Below are positions 1 through 8,300 of a stretch of DNA of 15,306 nt, piece after piece. The stretch comes from CAYMLL01 sp964390645. Lineage in GTDB: Bacteria; Planctomycetota; UBA8108. A program made the position numbers and the translations under genes. How positions within the stretch are numbered: the first letter of the stretch is position 1; every line of letters begins with the position of its first letter. The DNA lies in contig CAYMLL010000188.1 in NCBI GenBank assembly GCA_964390645.1, forward strand, positions 1-15,306. The letters are read 5' to 3'. The notes beneath the pieces were generated by a model, which made no database searches, was not told where the DNA came from, and saw nothing but the letters and a program-made list of their open reading frames with translations.

Positions 1-575
1 AACGGTCCCGAGAGGCCCTTCCCGCACGCCTTCAGGTAGGCCTCCTTGCAGGTCCACAGATGAAAGAACGTTGCGGTGTGCTCGCCAGCTCCTTCGAGTG
101 TCTCCAGGAACCGGCTCTCCCGCGATGAAAAGAAGCTCTCGGCGATGCCTCGCGCCTGCTCGATCGGACGGAGGCGCTCGATGTCGACGCCGACCTCACC
201 TTCCCGGCAGACAGCGCAGAGGGCGAGGCCGTGCGAGTGGGCGAGGTTGAAAGAGAGGGGGGGCGGATCGCCGCCGAGGCGTGGCTTTCCTCGAGGACCA
301 TACTCGAAACGGAGGTCCTCCGCCTCGTCTCCGAGGTAGGCGGCGACGATCTCGCGCAGAGCACCGCGTCCGGCCCTGAAGCGCTGGCCGTGACGTCGTC
401 GCACGAAGCGCCGTGCGCGCCGCTCCTCGTCCGCGTGGAGGTGTGCCGCCAGTCGCTCCAGCCGCTCCGGATCGAGATCGAGCGGGACGCGCCAGATGTG
501 AAGCTCGCCCGCCTCGAGACGGAGCGAGTCGAGAGGAGCGGGGGGACATTGCCAGGCCGGAAACAAGGGGAACAT
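1..575 (-). CDS. pfaE: Sfp-type 4'-phosphopantetheinyl transferase, 3' end outside window
   Basis: 191 codons are visible from the ATG at 575 to the left edge; the frame stays open there, so roughly the last 30-60 residues of a typical 220-250-residue enzyme are missing. The enzyme moves the phosphopantetheine arm of CoA onto the conserved serine of carrier proteins. Motifs in order: LSFNLAHSHGLA (107-118, with CoA-contacting H113), VGVDIE (128-133, Mg-binding D131 and E133), FFSSRE (148-153), and the signature WTCKEAYLKACGKGL (174-188, with E178 and K182). This is the Sfp/Gsp group rather than the small AcpS group. An in-frame TGA at 591-593 prevents extension upstream, and the ATG lacks a clear Shine-Dalgarno. 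It follows oleD by 52 bases on the same strand, so it should serve the tandem ACPs of the PUFA synthase. The symbol pfaE is given by context, since pfa clusters need such an enzyme; a broader role in other carrier-protein pathways is possible. Confidence 0.92.
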   Translation of the reverse strand, partial: MFPLFPAWQCPPAPLDSLRLEAGELHIWRVPLDLDPERLERLAAHLHADEERRARRFVRRRHGQRFRAGRGALREIVAAYLGDEAEDLRFEYGPRGKPRLGGDPPPLSFNLAHSHGLALCAVCREGEVGVDIERLRPIEQARGIAESFFSSRESRFLETLEGAGEHTATFFHLWTCKEAYLKACGKGLSGP

Positions 576-590
576 CTCGTGCGCAGCGTA

Positions 591-614
591 TCACGCGCTC
601 CGCTTTCGTTCCAT
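591..614 (-). CDS. Possible 7-codon leader peptide MERKRSA upstream of the PPTase
   Basis: ATG at 614, six sense codons, then TGA at 591-593. AAGGAAG (621-627) begins directly after the oleD stop and leaves a six-base spacer, a better ribosome site than anything in front of the PPTase ATG at 575. The mini-ORF is in the same frame as the PPTase, separated by the TGA and five codons. It could be a minicistron that feeds ribosomes to the PPTase start, or an original start cut off by a stop or a sequencing error. It is too short for any protein-level support. Confidence 0.3.
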   Translation of the reverse strand: MERKRSA

Positions 615-620
615 TTGGCG

Positions 621-627
621 CTTCCTT
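621..627 (-). promoter_or_regulatory. Shine-Dalgarno AAGGAAG in the oleD-PPTase gap
   Basis: AAGGAAG lies immediately downstream of the oleD TAG and six bases before an ATG (612-614) that opens the mini-ORF MERKRSA. It lies about 45 bases before the PPTase ATG, too far to serve it directly, so PPTase translation may depend on re-initiation. Confidence 0.45.
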
Positions 628-1698
628 CTAGCCCCTGCTCCCGCCCGGCCGTGGCGTCGAGATCAGGTCCGACGTTGACGTCCCGTCCTCGACCGAGGTC
701 TCCTCGTGCAACGACTCCGCCAGCTTCTCCAGTCCTTCCGCGATCGTGTGACGGGGCTCGTAGCCGAGATCGCGGCGTGCGGCGCTGATGTCGAACCAGT
801 GAGCGGTCGACAGCTCGCGGGCGAGGAAACGTGTCATGCGTGGTTCGTCCGGGCGACGAAGGAGCTTGTAAGCGGCTTCCAGGATGCAGCCCGCGGCATA
901 GGCTACGCGCGGCGAGATGGAACGCTCGACCGGGGGCACCCCGCCGGCGGCCAGGATTCCGTTGATGAGATCCCAGAGCGGCTTCGGCTCTCCCTGCGAA
1001 ATGAAGTACGCCTTGCCGGAGATCGTGGAGCCGGGCTCGAGACGATCGCCCGCGGCGAGGTGGGCTGCCGCCGCGTCGTCGATGAAGACCGAGTCGACGA
1101 GCTTCTCCTCGCGTCCGAGGCGGCGAAGCTGCCCCGCCCGGCCACGTTCGAGGATGCGCGGCACCAGATGCCGGTCGCCGGGACCCCAGATGAGATGTGG
1201 TCGCAACGCCACAGTTGCGAGCTCGTCGCTGTTGGCTGCGAGGATCGCTCGTTCGGCCATCATCTTCGTGCGTGGGTAGTGCGCGTGAAAGTGCGACGAA
1301 TAAGCGACGGACTCGTCCACCCCTTCCATGTCGCGACCCTTGAAGACGACGCTCGGCGAGCTCGTGTAGACGAGGCGGCGGATCCCGTGCTCCCGGCAAG
1401 CGTCGAGGACGTTCTGCGTGCCGATGACATTGGGACGATGGAAATCACTCCAGCGCCCCCAGATTCCGGCACGTGCAGCGACGTGATAAATGATGTCGCA
1501 GCCTTCCGTGGCAGCGAGGACGGCGCCGGGATCGGCGAGATCGCCGCGCTGCTCCTCGACGCCGGCCGTCGTGAGCTCGGGATAGGTGCCACGGGCGAAG
1601 CTCAGCACCGTCTCGCCGCGCGCGCGTAGAAGACGGACGATCGCACCACCGAGGAAACCGCCACCGCCCGTGACGAGGGCCCTGCGCGCGGCGGTCAC
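628..1698 (-). CDS. oleD: OleD, NADPH-dependent 2-alkyl-3-ketoacid reductase (extended SDR)
   Basis: 356 residues with the start chosen here. OleD reduces the beta-keto acid from OleA to the beta-hydroxy acid used by OleC. The N terminus has the Rossmann motif TGGGGFLGG (10-18; glycines 11, 14, 17) and an arginine after the second strand (SFARG), consistent with NADP. The SDR catalytic pair is YPRTK (Y141, K145), with serines in YTSSPSVVF upstream. The frame is also open to a GTG at 1719, which would add seven residues and overlap oleC by 25 bases. The GTG at 1698 is preferred: it makes the same GTGA four-base overlap seen at oleB/oleC, has GGAGAG six bases upstream, and starts close to the Rossmann strand, as usual for this family. 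The last 25 or so residues (EETSVEDGTSTSD and on) form a polar tail past the usual fold. It ends in TAG at 628-630. Confidence 0.93.
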   Translation of the reverse strand: MTAARRALVTGGGGFLGGAIVRLLRARGETVLSFARGTYPELTTAGVEEQRGDLADPGAVLAATEGCDIIYHVAARAGIWGRWSDFHRPNVIGTQNVLDACREHGIRRLVYTSSPSVVFKGRDMEGVDESVAYSSHFHAHYPRTKMMAERAILAANSDELATVALRPHLIWGPGDRHLVPRILERGRAGQLRRLGREEKLVDSVFIDDAAAAHLAAGDRLEPGSTISGKAYFISQGEPKPLWDLINGILAAGGVPPVERSISPRVAYAAGCILEAAYKLLRRPDEPRMTRFLARELSTAHWFDISAARRDLGYEPRHTIAEGLEKLAESLHEETSVEDGTSTSDLISTPRPGGSRG

Positions 1699-3353
1699 GA
1701 GTGTCTCTCCGTTGCCCACACCGCGAGCTTCTCGCGAAAGATCTTCGCGTTGTGGCGGATATCGACCGGAAAGGACGGATGGAAAAGGATGCGTCGGATC
1801 GAACGAGTGTGCTCGTGCTCCTGTGCGCGTGAGAGCAGCTCGTCGCGCAGTCGCTTGCGATCGACGCGCGCGTCATGCTCCAGTTCGACGCAGAGAACCG
1901 GCTCGGCGGCGCCATTCTTCTCGACACCGACGAGCGCGCTGCGGAAAACGTGGGGGTGCGTGTTGAAGATGGCCTCACAGGGGACAGTGAAGAGCGTCTC
2001 GTCGCCCGAGGTGATCCGGTGAGTCTTCCTTCCGCAGAACCACACGCGGCCGCTCGCGTCGCGGTAGCCGAGGTCGCCCATGCGGTGGACGATCTCGCCC
2101 GTCACCGTGTCACGCATCTTCGCGAGAGCGTTCGACTCGGGTCGGTGGAAGTACTCCTCGCTGACAACCGGCCCTCGCACCACGATCTCGCCGGTCTCCT
2201 CGTCGGGAAGCACGAGGGACGGGTCCCATTCGGGGAGCGGCTCGTCCGAGGTGCGGATGATTTTCACGTCCATACCCGGCACCGGGTGACCGACGCAGAC
2301 TCCGCCGCCGCGCTCCGTCACGCGACGGGTGTCGGCGAGGATCTCGCCGCTTCCGATGGAACACACCGGCAACGCCTCGGTGGCGCCGTAGGGAGTGTAG
2401 ACCTCCGCGCCTTCGCGCAACATCTTCGCGAAACGCTCCAGGACGATCGGTGCCACCGGTGCGCCCGCGGAGATCGCACGCCGTAGACTCTCGAGGCGGA
2501 CCCCGTGTTCCGCTCCGTAGCGACCGAGTCGGTCGATCAGAGCGGGAGAGCCGAACATGCTCGTGACGCCGAAGTCCTCGATCGCCTCGATCAGCTTGCG
2601 CGGATCCGCTTGTGCCGGGCGGGTCGGGTCCATGTCCGGAATGATCGCCGTCATTCCGAGGGCCGGAGCGAAGAGCGCGAAGAGGGGAAAGGTCGGCAAG
2701 TCGATCTCTCCCGGCTCGATGCCGTACACGGTGCGAATTGATTCCACCTGTGCGGCGAAGATCCCGTGCGTGTAGACGGCGCCCTTCGGCACCCCCGTCG
2801 AGCCGCTCGTGAACAGGATCGCGGCGGTCTCGTCTGCGTGCGTGTCGGCAAGCGCTTCGCCCGCCCCGCCGAGGCTCCGTACGTCGTCGAGAGTCCGTCC
2901 TCCCCAGCCCAATCGCCGACCGACCGTGATCAGGATCTTCGTGCTCTCCTTCGCCCATCCGAAGAGCTTGCGCGCGACGTGCGCTTTCGGAACGCCGATG
3001 AAGGCCGTCGGAGCCGCTTCGGCGAGACACTGTCCCAGGTTCTTGACGCCCATGCCCGGGTCCACCAGAACCGGTACGGCGCCGACCTTGAAGAGGGCGA
3101 ACGTCAGAGAGAAAAACTCGAGGCTCGGCTTGACCATGAGTACGGTCCGGATTCCTCGCTCGACACCGACCGCCGCCAGGCCACGCGCGATGCGGTTGCT
3201 CTCCTCGTCGAGCTGGCGGTACGTGAGGTGGGTGTAGCGTACCCTGTCGCCAGCATCACGACCGCACGGGAACACGACCGCGAGTGTATGCGGCTGACGA
3301 CGTGCCATCGTCGGGAGGTGGCTCGCGATGTTGACCGTCGGTTCGTCGCTCAC
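1695..3353 (-). CDS. oleC: OleC, AMP-forming beta-lactone synthetase
   Basis: 552 residues, acyl-adenylate-forming (ANL) superfamily. OleC uses ATP to convert the 2-alkyl-3-hydroxy acid made by OleD into a cis-beta-lactone. The frame shows the phosphate-binding loop TSGSTGVPKG (182-191), the YTPYGATE motif (319-326), MGDLGYRD with ribose-binding D427, and a C-terminal lysine K537 in HNAKIFREKLA, all in the expected order and spacing. The segment FPLFALFAPALGM (about 222-234) is typical of OleC. The start is GTG at 3353, inside the GTGA overlap with the oleB stop, with GGAAG seven bases upstream. Its own TGA (1695-1697) overlaps the next start in the same way. Generic long-chain acyl-CoA ligase is the obvious misannotation; the position between oleB and oleD and the absence of other acyl-CoA genes favour OleC. 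Cytosolic; expected to assemble with OleB and OleD. Confidence 0.94.
   Translation of the reverse strand: MSDEPTVNIASHLPTMARRQPHTLAVVFPCGRDAGDRVRYTHLTYRQLDEESNRIARGLAAVGVERGIRTVLMVKPSLEFFSLTFALFKVGAVPVLVDPGMGVKNLGQCLAEAAPTAFIGVPKAHVARKLFGWAKESTKILITVGRRLGWGGRTLDDVRSLGGAGEALADTHADETAAILFTSGSTGVPKGAVYTHGIFAAQVESIRTVYGIEPGEIDLPTFPLFALFAPALGMTAIIPDMDPTRPAQADPRKLIEAIEDFGVTSMFGSPALIDRLGRYGAEHGVRLESLRRAISAGAPVAPIVLERFAKMLREGAEVYTPYGATEALPVCSIGSGEILADTRRVTERGGGVCVGHPVPGMDVKIIRTSDEPLPEWDPSLVLPDEETGEIVVRGPVVSEEYFHRPESNALAKMRDTVTGEIVHRMGDLGYRDASGRVWFCGRKTHRITSGDETLFTVPCEAIFNTHPHVFRSALVGVEKNGAAEPVLCVELEHDARVDRKRLRDELLSRAQEHEHTRSIRRILFHPSFPVDIRHNAKIFREKLAVWATERHS
1705..1710 (-). promoter_or_regulatory. 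Ribosome binding site of oleD (decides the start)
   Basis: GGAGAG sits six bases before the GTG at 1698, inside the end of oleC. It supports the GTGA-overlap start over the upstream in-frame GTG at 1719, which already lies beyond this site. Confidence 0.7.
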
Positions 3354-4243
3354 GCGTTCGCTTCCGTGTGCAGGGGGTGACGGGAGAGAAACTCACGAAC
3401 GATGGGGACGATTTCCTCGTGAGCGTCCTCGAGGATGTAGTGCCCGCAGTCGGGAAATCGGTGCACTTCCGCCTCCGGAAAACGGCGCTCCCACTCGGCG
3501 AGGAAGTGGTCGTCAAAGACGAAGTCCTTCTCACCCCAGCAGACGAGGAGCGGAGTCCGACGGAAGCGCTCGAGCTTCTCCTCGACGAAGCTCACGAGAT
3601 CGTAGCCGGGATCTCCGGGTCGGAGGGGAATGTCCTGGACGAAACGGTGCACCGCGATTCGATTGCGCCAGGAATCATAGGGAGCCAGGTACTGCTTGCG
3701 CACCTCCGGCAGCATCGGACGTCGCGTACAGCAGAACCGCGCCGCACCGCGACTGAAGGCGTTCAACCCTCGGACCAGGAACGCGCCCATCGGGCCGCGT
3801 GCGAGACGCAGACTCAGTGGAACGCGCTTCGCCGCGGGCAAATGAAATCCGGCCGTGTTAAGGATGACGAGGCGCGCGATACGCTCGGGGTGATGTGCGG
3901 CGTACGTCATTCCGATCATCCCGCCCCAGTCGTGAAGCACCAGCGTGACGTTCCGGTCCGTGCCGAGGTGGTCGAGGAGTCTCTCGACATCGCGCCAGCG
4001 TTGCTCGAGCGTGTATTCGTACTGCCGGTCGTCTGGCTTGTCCGAGAGGCCACAGCCGATGTGGTCCGGCACGATGACCCGGTGATCGGAACAGAGTCCG
4101 GAGACGAGGTGGCGGAAGTAGTACGACCAGCTCGGATTGCCGTGGAGCATGACGACGGGATCCCCGGCGCCTTCGTCGATGTAGTGGTATCGTAGCCCGT
4201 CGAACTCGAGATACTTGCTGGCGAACAAGTAGGGGGCTTTCAC
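3350..4243 (-). CDS. oleB: OleB, beta-lactone decarboxylase (alpha/beta hydrolase, haloalkane-dehalogenase-like)
   Basis: 297 residues, alpha/beta hydrolase fold of the haloalkane dehalogenase family. OleB removes CO2 from the cis-beta-lactone formed by OleC and releases the internal cis-olefin, the last step of the Ole pathway. Visible residues: oxyanion-hole motif HGNPSW (34-39), nucleophile D105 with W106 in HDWGG, a likely acid in GEKDFVFD (D240 or D244) and catalytic H268 in CGHYILED. An Asp nucleophile instead of Ser separates OleB and dehalogenases from esterases; genomic context decides for OleB. The start is GTG at 4243, supported by a strong GGGGAGGA four bases upstream. It follows oleA after 82 bases, the largest gap in the cluster, and its TGA overlaps the GTG of oleC by four bases. 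It is a stand-alone protein, not an OleBC fusion. No signal peptide or membrane helix is evident; characterised OleB works in a cytosolic complex with OleC and OleD. Confidence 0.93.
   Translation of the reverse strand: MKAPYLFASKYLEFDGLRYHYIDEGAGDPVVMLHGNPSWSYYFRHLVSGLCSDHRVIVPDHIGCGLSDKPDDRQYEYTLEQRWRDVERLLDHLGTDRNVTLVLHDWGGMIGMTYAAHHPERIARLVILNTAGFHLPAAKRVPLSLRLARGPMGAFLVRGLNAFSRGAARFCCTRRPMLPEVRKQYLAPYDSWRNRIAVHRFVQDIPLRPGDPGYDLVSFVEEKLERFRRTPLLVCWGEKDFVFDDHFLAEWERRFPEAEVHRFPDCGHYILEDAHEEIVPIVREFLSRHPLHTEANA
3361..3365 (-). promoter_or_regulatory. Ribosome binding site of oleC
   Basis: GGAAG, seven bases before the GTG at 3353 and inside the last codons of oleB. It is weaker than the oleB and oleD sites, fitting translation coupled through the GTGA stop/start overlap. 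Confidence 0.5.
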
Positions 4244-4247
4244 CGCG

Positions 4248-4255
4248 TCCTCCCC
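4248..4255 (-). promoter_or_regulatory. Strong ribosome binding site of oleB
   Basis: GGGGAGGA ends four bases before the GTG at 4243. It is the best Shine-Dalgarno in the cluster and fixes the start. It makes sense here because oleB follows the only large gap (82 bases) and cannot rely on coupling to oleA. Confidence 0.75.
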
Positions 4256-4271
4256 TGTCCGAGTCGGACCC

Positions 4272-4308
4272 GGTCTCCGCGTCGGAGATCCGTCTCGGAA
4301 TCCGGATC
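4272..4308 (-). other. Small inverted repeats in the oleA-oleB gap
   Basis: The 82-base gap (4244-4325) holds two short, overlapping inverted repeats. In the transcript CTCCG and its T/A-extended partner CGGAGA form a six-base stem with a three-base loop (4274-4288). GATCCG pairs with CGGATC across ten bases (4287-4308). They cannot both form. Neither has a U-run, so neither looks like an intrinsic terminator; an RNA-processing or stability element is possible. Short stems arise easily in GC-rich DNA. Confidence 0.25.
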
Positions 4309-4325
4309 GAAGACGTGCGCCGACG

Positions 4326-5387
4326 CTACCACTCGAACCCCAGCATCAGACAGTTGAGTCCGCTTCCGATTCCGAGAAAGCCGACGCGGTCACCCGGCAG
4401 GAGGAACTCGCGTTCCTCGGCGAGGGCGGCGGTGAGAGGCAGCGAGACCGTGCCGATGTTTCCCAGGTACTCGTAGGTGGAGTAGCTCTTCTCGACAGGA
4501 ATGTCGAGCGTCTGCAGGATGAGATCGCGATGGCCGGATCCGACCTGATGGCAGATCACCTTGTCGACGTTCTGGACGACCCAGCCGAGGCGGTGCTGGA
4601 ACGATTTCCACGTGCGCAGTCCCAGGTCGACTCCGTACTTGAGAACGGAGGCCGAGTCGGTCGACATGAACTGCGTGAAGACGCGCGGCAGGTGAGCGTG
4701 GAGATGCTGGATACTCCGCATTCCCCACTTGCAGAGACTGCTGAACTGAGGCGCTGTCTGGCACGCGCCACCGAGCAGTCGTCGTCGCGGAAATTTTCGA
4801 AACGTATCGTCGGTGACGATGACCGCCACGGCGCCGGAGCCGCCAGTGAGTGTCGTCAGCGAGAGCTTGTAGGCTTCCATGCCCCCGTCTTCGAGCATGT
4901 GCTCGATCATCGTATCGCTGATCTCTCGCGCGGTCTCACACGAGACGACCATTCCCGCGCGCGCCTGACCGAGCTCGATGCGGTTGGCGATGTCGACGAC
5001 ACCGTTCAAGACTCCGAGGCAGGCGTTCGACACGTCGTGGACGAACGCGCCAGGACTGACGCCAACTTGCTCCGCAACGTGGCAGGCGGTCGCAGGCTCG
5101 AAGCTCTCCCGACAGACGCCGGCGTAGATCAAGACGTCGAGATCCTCGGGCGCGACCGCGCTGTCGTCGAGCGCGCGGCGTGCTGCGGCGACAGATCCCT
5201 CGCTCACCGTGAAGCCTTCGCCCCACCAGCGCCGCTCGAGGATGCCGGTCATCGTCTCGATCTGTCCCGGCGGGATGTGTAGCGTGGAGTAGAGCGGCGC
5301 GAGACGTTTCTCGAGCTCGCTCGTCGTGACGACGACGGGTGGAAGCTCGTAACCGATCGAGTCGAGATAGACGCGGGAGTACTTCAT
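4326..5387 (-). CDS. oleA: OleA, head-to-head acyl condensing enzyme (thiolase superfamily)
   Basis: 353 residues, thiolase/FabH fold. OleA condenses two fatty acyl thioesters (acyl-CoAs in characterised members) non-decarboxylatively into a 2-alkyl-3-keto acid, the first step of long-chain olefin synthesis. Visible catalytic residues are C123 in SNACLGVLNG, H280 in CHQVGSGH and N310 in GNIGTVSLP. E97 in EPATAC lies 26 residues before the cysteine, the same spacing as Glu117/Cys143 of the Xanthomonas enzyme, and marks OleA rather than FabH, as do the start MKYSRVYLDS and ERRWW (51-55). The length is normal for the family. The ATG at 5387 lies ten bases after the PUFA synthase stop and has no clear Shine-Dalgarno, so translation is probably coupled to the synthase gene. 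Inference: its natural substrate is the polyunsaturated chain made by the upstream synthase, possibly taken directly from an ACP. An ordinary acyl-CoA could be the second partner. Confidence 0.95.
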   Translation of the reverse strand: MKYSRVYLDSIGYELPPVVVTTSELEKRLAPLYSTLHIPPGQIETMTGILERRWWGEGFTVSEGSVAAARRALDDSAVAPEDLDVLIYAGVCRESFEPATACHVAEQVGVSPGAFVHDVSNACLGVLNGVVDIANRIELGQARAGMVVSCETAREISDTMIEHMLEDGGMEAYKLSLTTLTGGSGAVAVIVTDDTFRKFPRRRLLGGACQTAPQFSSLCKWGMRSIQHLHAHLPRVFTQFMSTDSASVLKYGVDLGLRTWKSFQHRLGWVVQNVDKVICHQVGSGHRDLILQTLDIPVEKSYSTYEYLGNIGTVSLPLTAALAEEREFLLPGDRVGFLGIGSGLNCLMLGFEW

Positions 5388-5397
5388 GGTTGGCCAA

Positions 5398-8300
5398 TCA
5401 CGTACGGAGGCGTGCGCAGAAGTCGCTCATCTGATAAATGATGCGACCGTCAACGGTCAAGAAGCCGTCGGCACGGATCTGACACTTTGAGTCATCTACC
5501 TCCCGGATCGAGGCTTCGACCGTGACGTGACGGTCACGGGGTATGACCTGGCCTCGATACTCCCAGTGATGAGTCTGCCCCGGCGCGATCGTGGCGAAGC
5601 CCAGGCGGCTGGTGTCTTCCGCGCCCCAGCGACTGGCGGCAAAGACCTTGAGGAGCTGCAGGAAAGCCTCCAGCCCGAGCGATCCCGGCCAGACCGGATC
5701 CTGGAAGAAATGAGCGGCGAAGAACCACTCATCGGCCCGTACGTCCTTGCCGCCCCGGACGAATCCCTCTCCGTAAGGACCGCCGGTCAGGGTCAGGGCG
5801 TCGATTCGGTCGAGCATTCTCAGGCGTTCGTCCGGAAACGGGGCTGCGGACGGAAACAAGAGCGACGTTGCTGCGGCTCGCTCGGCGTCGTCCGGCTCGT
5901 GGAGTCGAGCATCCCGCAGCCCGACTTGCTGGCCGAGAGCCGCTTTCGAGAAGTAACCGAAGTACGTGTCGCCGCTGTAGACGGGACCCGATGCCGACGA
6001 GACGGAGAACTGATAGTTCTGGATGATCATGCCGCCCGACGAGGAGACCCTCGTGATCTTGACGTGCGTCGCGAGCGTACCGCAGCGAGACGTCACGGGA
6101 GCGTGGAGCACGGCGTTGCCCCCGAGGTTCCGAAACGACAGATCGGAGTCGCTCGTGAGAGCCGAACCCAGGTAGGCGGCCAGCCAGCCGCAGGGCTGAA
6201 GCGCGATCTCGAGGAGGGCCGCGAAAGGCATCTCCTCCTGGCGGTTGGCTTCGAAGTACCAGGCGTCCGGAGGGACATCATACTCGGCGACAATGTCGCC
6301 TCCCGCGACCATCTTCCACGGCTCTGCACGGATCTCCGTGATGCGGTCGAGGAACTGGTACGGCGGCCCGGGGAGTCGCGCGATGATGCGTTCCTCGTCT
6401 AATACGCGGTACGGTTCTCCGAACGGTTCGGACGGCTTGCGCGTCGCGATGGCGAGGATGCGGTCCCGATCGAAGAGGGGAGCGGGGCGTTCCTGCGCGG
6501 TCGTCGAGGCGGACACGATGCGTCTCGCGAGCGGCGTTCCGACCGGTCGCGAGACCGGCTGCGGCGCGGCTGTGTCCCAGAGTGCCTCGACACGCTCGCG
6601 AGTGAGCCCCGTGAGCTGAACCGACATGTCCCGGATCTCGACGATGGGTTTCCCGTCCGCGTACATGAGAGCGTCGGCGATCGCGTACGGCTCCGGTCGA
6701 TACCCTAGCTCCTTGATCTCCACCTCGTAGGTGACGCGCTGGGTGGTCTCGGTCACCTGTCCGCGGCACTTGAGCTGACTCGTGACACCCGCGACCGGCT
6801 CGCAGACGACCTCGTCCTCCTCGCCGATCCAGCCGAGTCGCATGAGATAGACGCGCAGTGTATGGAGGCAGGACTCGTACATGAGAGTGCCCGGCATGAC
6901 CTGATCGTCCGAGAAGTGGCAGGTGAGGAACCAGTCACCGGGACGGATATCCGCTTCTCCTCGGATGCGCCCCAGACCGTGGCGGCCGCGATCCGGCTCG
7001 AGGAGCGAGATCTCGTCGAGCAATCGTAGCCGACCAGCCGGAAGTCGCTGCGGGCGCGCGAGCGGAAGCCGAGCGAAGTGCGAGCCGAAGCAAGCGGCCG
7101 GCTCTCCGCGGCGGAGCGCAGCGAGGGCGGCTCTATCGAAGGAGGCCGGCCCGAACGGTGCGAGTTCGCGCCAGTCGTCCGGCAGCTTGCCCGGCTGTGG
7201 CTCGAGGTCGAGGCGTTTACGGAGGATACCCGTTCCAGCGGCGAGCTCGGCGGAAGTGAAGAAGCCCGCGCAGCCTTTCCTCATGGTGAGGAAGGGCTCA
7301 CCGTTTACCGTGCTGTCGAACTGGAACCGGAAGAGCCAGGTCGAGCCCTGGCGAAAGAACCGCTCGATCCGGATGTCGTAGCGCACCACTTCGCCCGCTT
7401 GCGGCAGACCACCGTGAAATGTCACCTCTGCATCGAGAAGACGATACATCGCCAGACCGCGCGTCTCGAAGTCGATGCCCAGATATCCGGAGAGGAACAG
7501 ATCGGCCTGGCCGGCCTCGACGGCGATGCAAGTCGGCAAGCGATTCGCGTCGAGGTACCAGCCGCCCCTCAGCACGTCATGCTCGGTAACGACGCGGCCT
7601 GTGGTGAGGGAGCGAGGCTCGCCTTCGATCGTCAGGATTCGGTCGACGAGCATCAGTGGCTCGTCAGGGAGACGCACGCGTGTCGGGTGGGCATCGATCG
7701 GGGCGAACTCCGCACCGAGCACGTTCGCGATGGATCCGATCGCGAACTCGAGGCACTGGTCGCGATCGAGCGCGATCGAGCGCGCCGTCGGCTCGAGGAC
7801 TTCGTGCCGCGCCGATGTCGGTGTCCCGGGGCCCTTTTCGAGGCGCTGTTCGAGGCGCGGCTCCTCCACTCGGTTGTCCGCGCGAGACTCCAGAGCATGC
7901 GCGTAGGTGCCGGCCAGCTTGTCCCACGTCTCGAGGAAGCGCTGGTGCGCGGACGAGACCGCGAGCTGCGTCGCGAGCGTTTGCTGAAACAGGGGCCCGA
8001 GCTCGACGTGTGACGCGGCAGACCGAGACCCGGACGGAGACGTCAGGGACGGCGATGCCGCGACCGCGAAGCCGGCGCCCTGCTCTCCACTTTCCGGACC
8101 GCTCGGGACTGCCGCGGCGGCGGGAGAGGGATACCGAGCCGGAGCCTGTGGCAGCCGGAGCGGCGCTCCTCCCGGCGTGACGGTGAGGGCGGGCGATTCG
8201 GCGAGCATCTTCTCGCCGTCGTCGCCTCGCTCCCCGGGGTAGAGAACGTCGATTTCGATCGGGAATCCCTCCACCGCCAGGGCGGCGAGGAGCTCCAGGA

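Noticed and set aside
576..627. Intrinsic terminator between oleD and the PPTase
   Set aside because: Only a four-base stem (GCGT/ACGC) is present and no U-run follows, so the PPTase is taken as part of the operon.
32..1399. 455-codon minus-strand ORF spanning oleD and the PPTase
   Set aside because: Out of frame with both genes and of low-complexity Arg/Ser/Thr composition. The oleD and PPTase frames carry the conserved motifs.
706..1629. 307-codon plus-strand ORF opposite oleD, and similar frames at 3368-4195 and 8347-9348
   Set aside because: Antisense open frames caused by high GC; no domain motifs, and each sits over a gene with an intact active site.
3350..4243. Haloalkane dehalogenase
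   Set aside because: Fold and nucleophile are compatible, but the position between oleA and oleC with a GTGA overlap makes OleB far more likely.
4326..5387. FabH (3-oxoacyl-ACP synthase III) instead of OleA
   Set aside because: E97 at the OleA-specific spacing from C123, the N-terminal MKYSRVYLDS and ERRWW motifs, and the adjacent oleBCD all favour OleA.
5398..5700. AGPAT or thioesterase domain at the end of the synthase
   Set aside because: After the second dehydratase only the closing hotdog strands remain before the stop; no HxxxxD acyltransferase motif or GxSxG motif follows.
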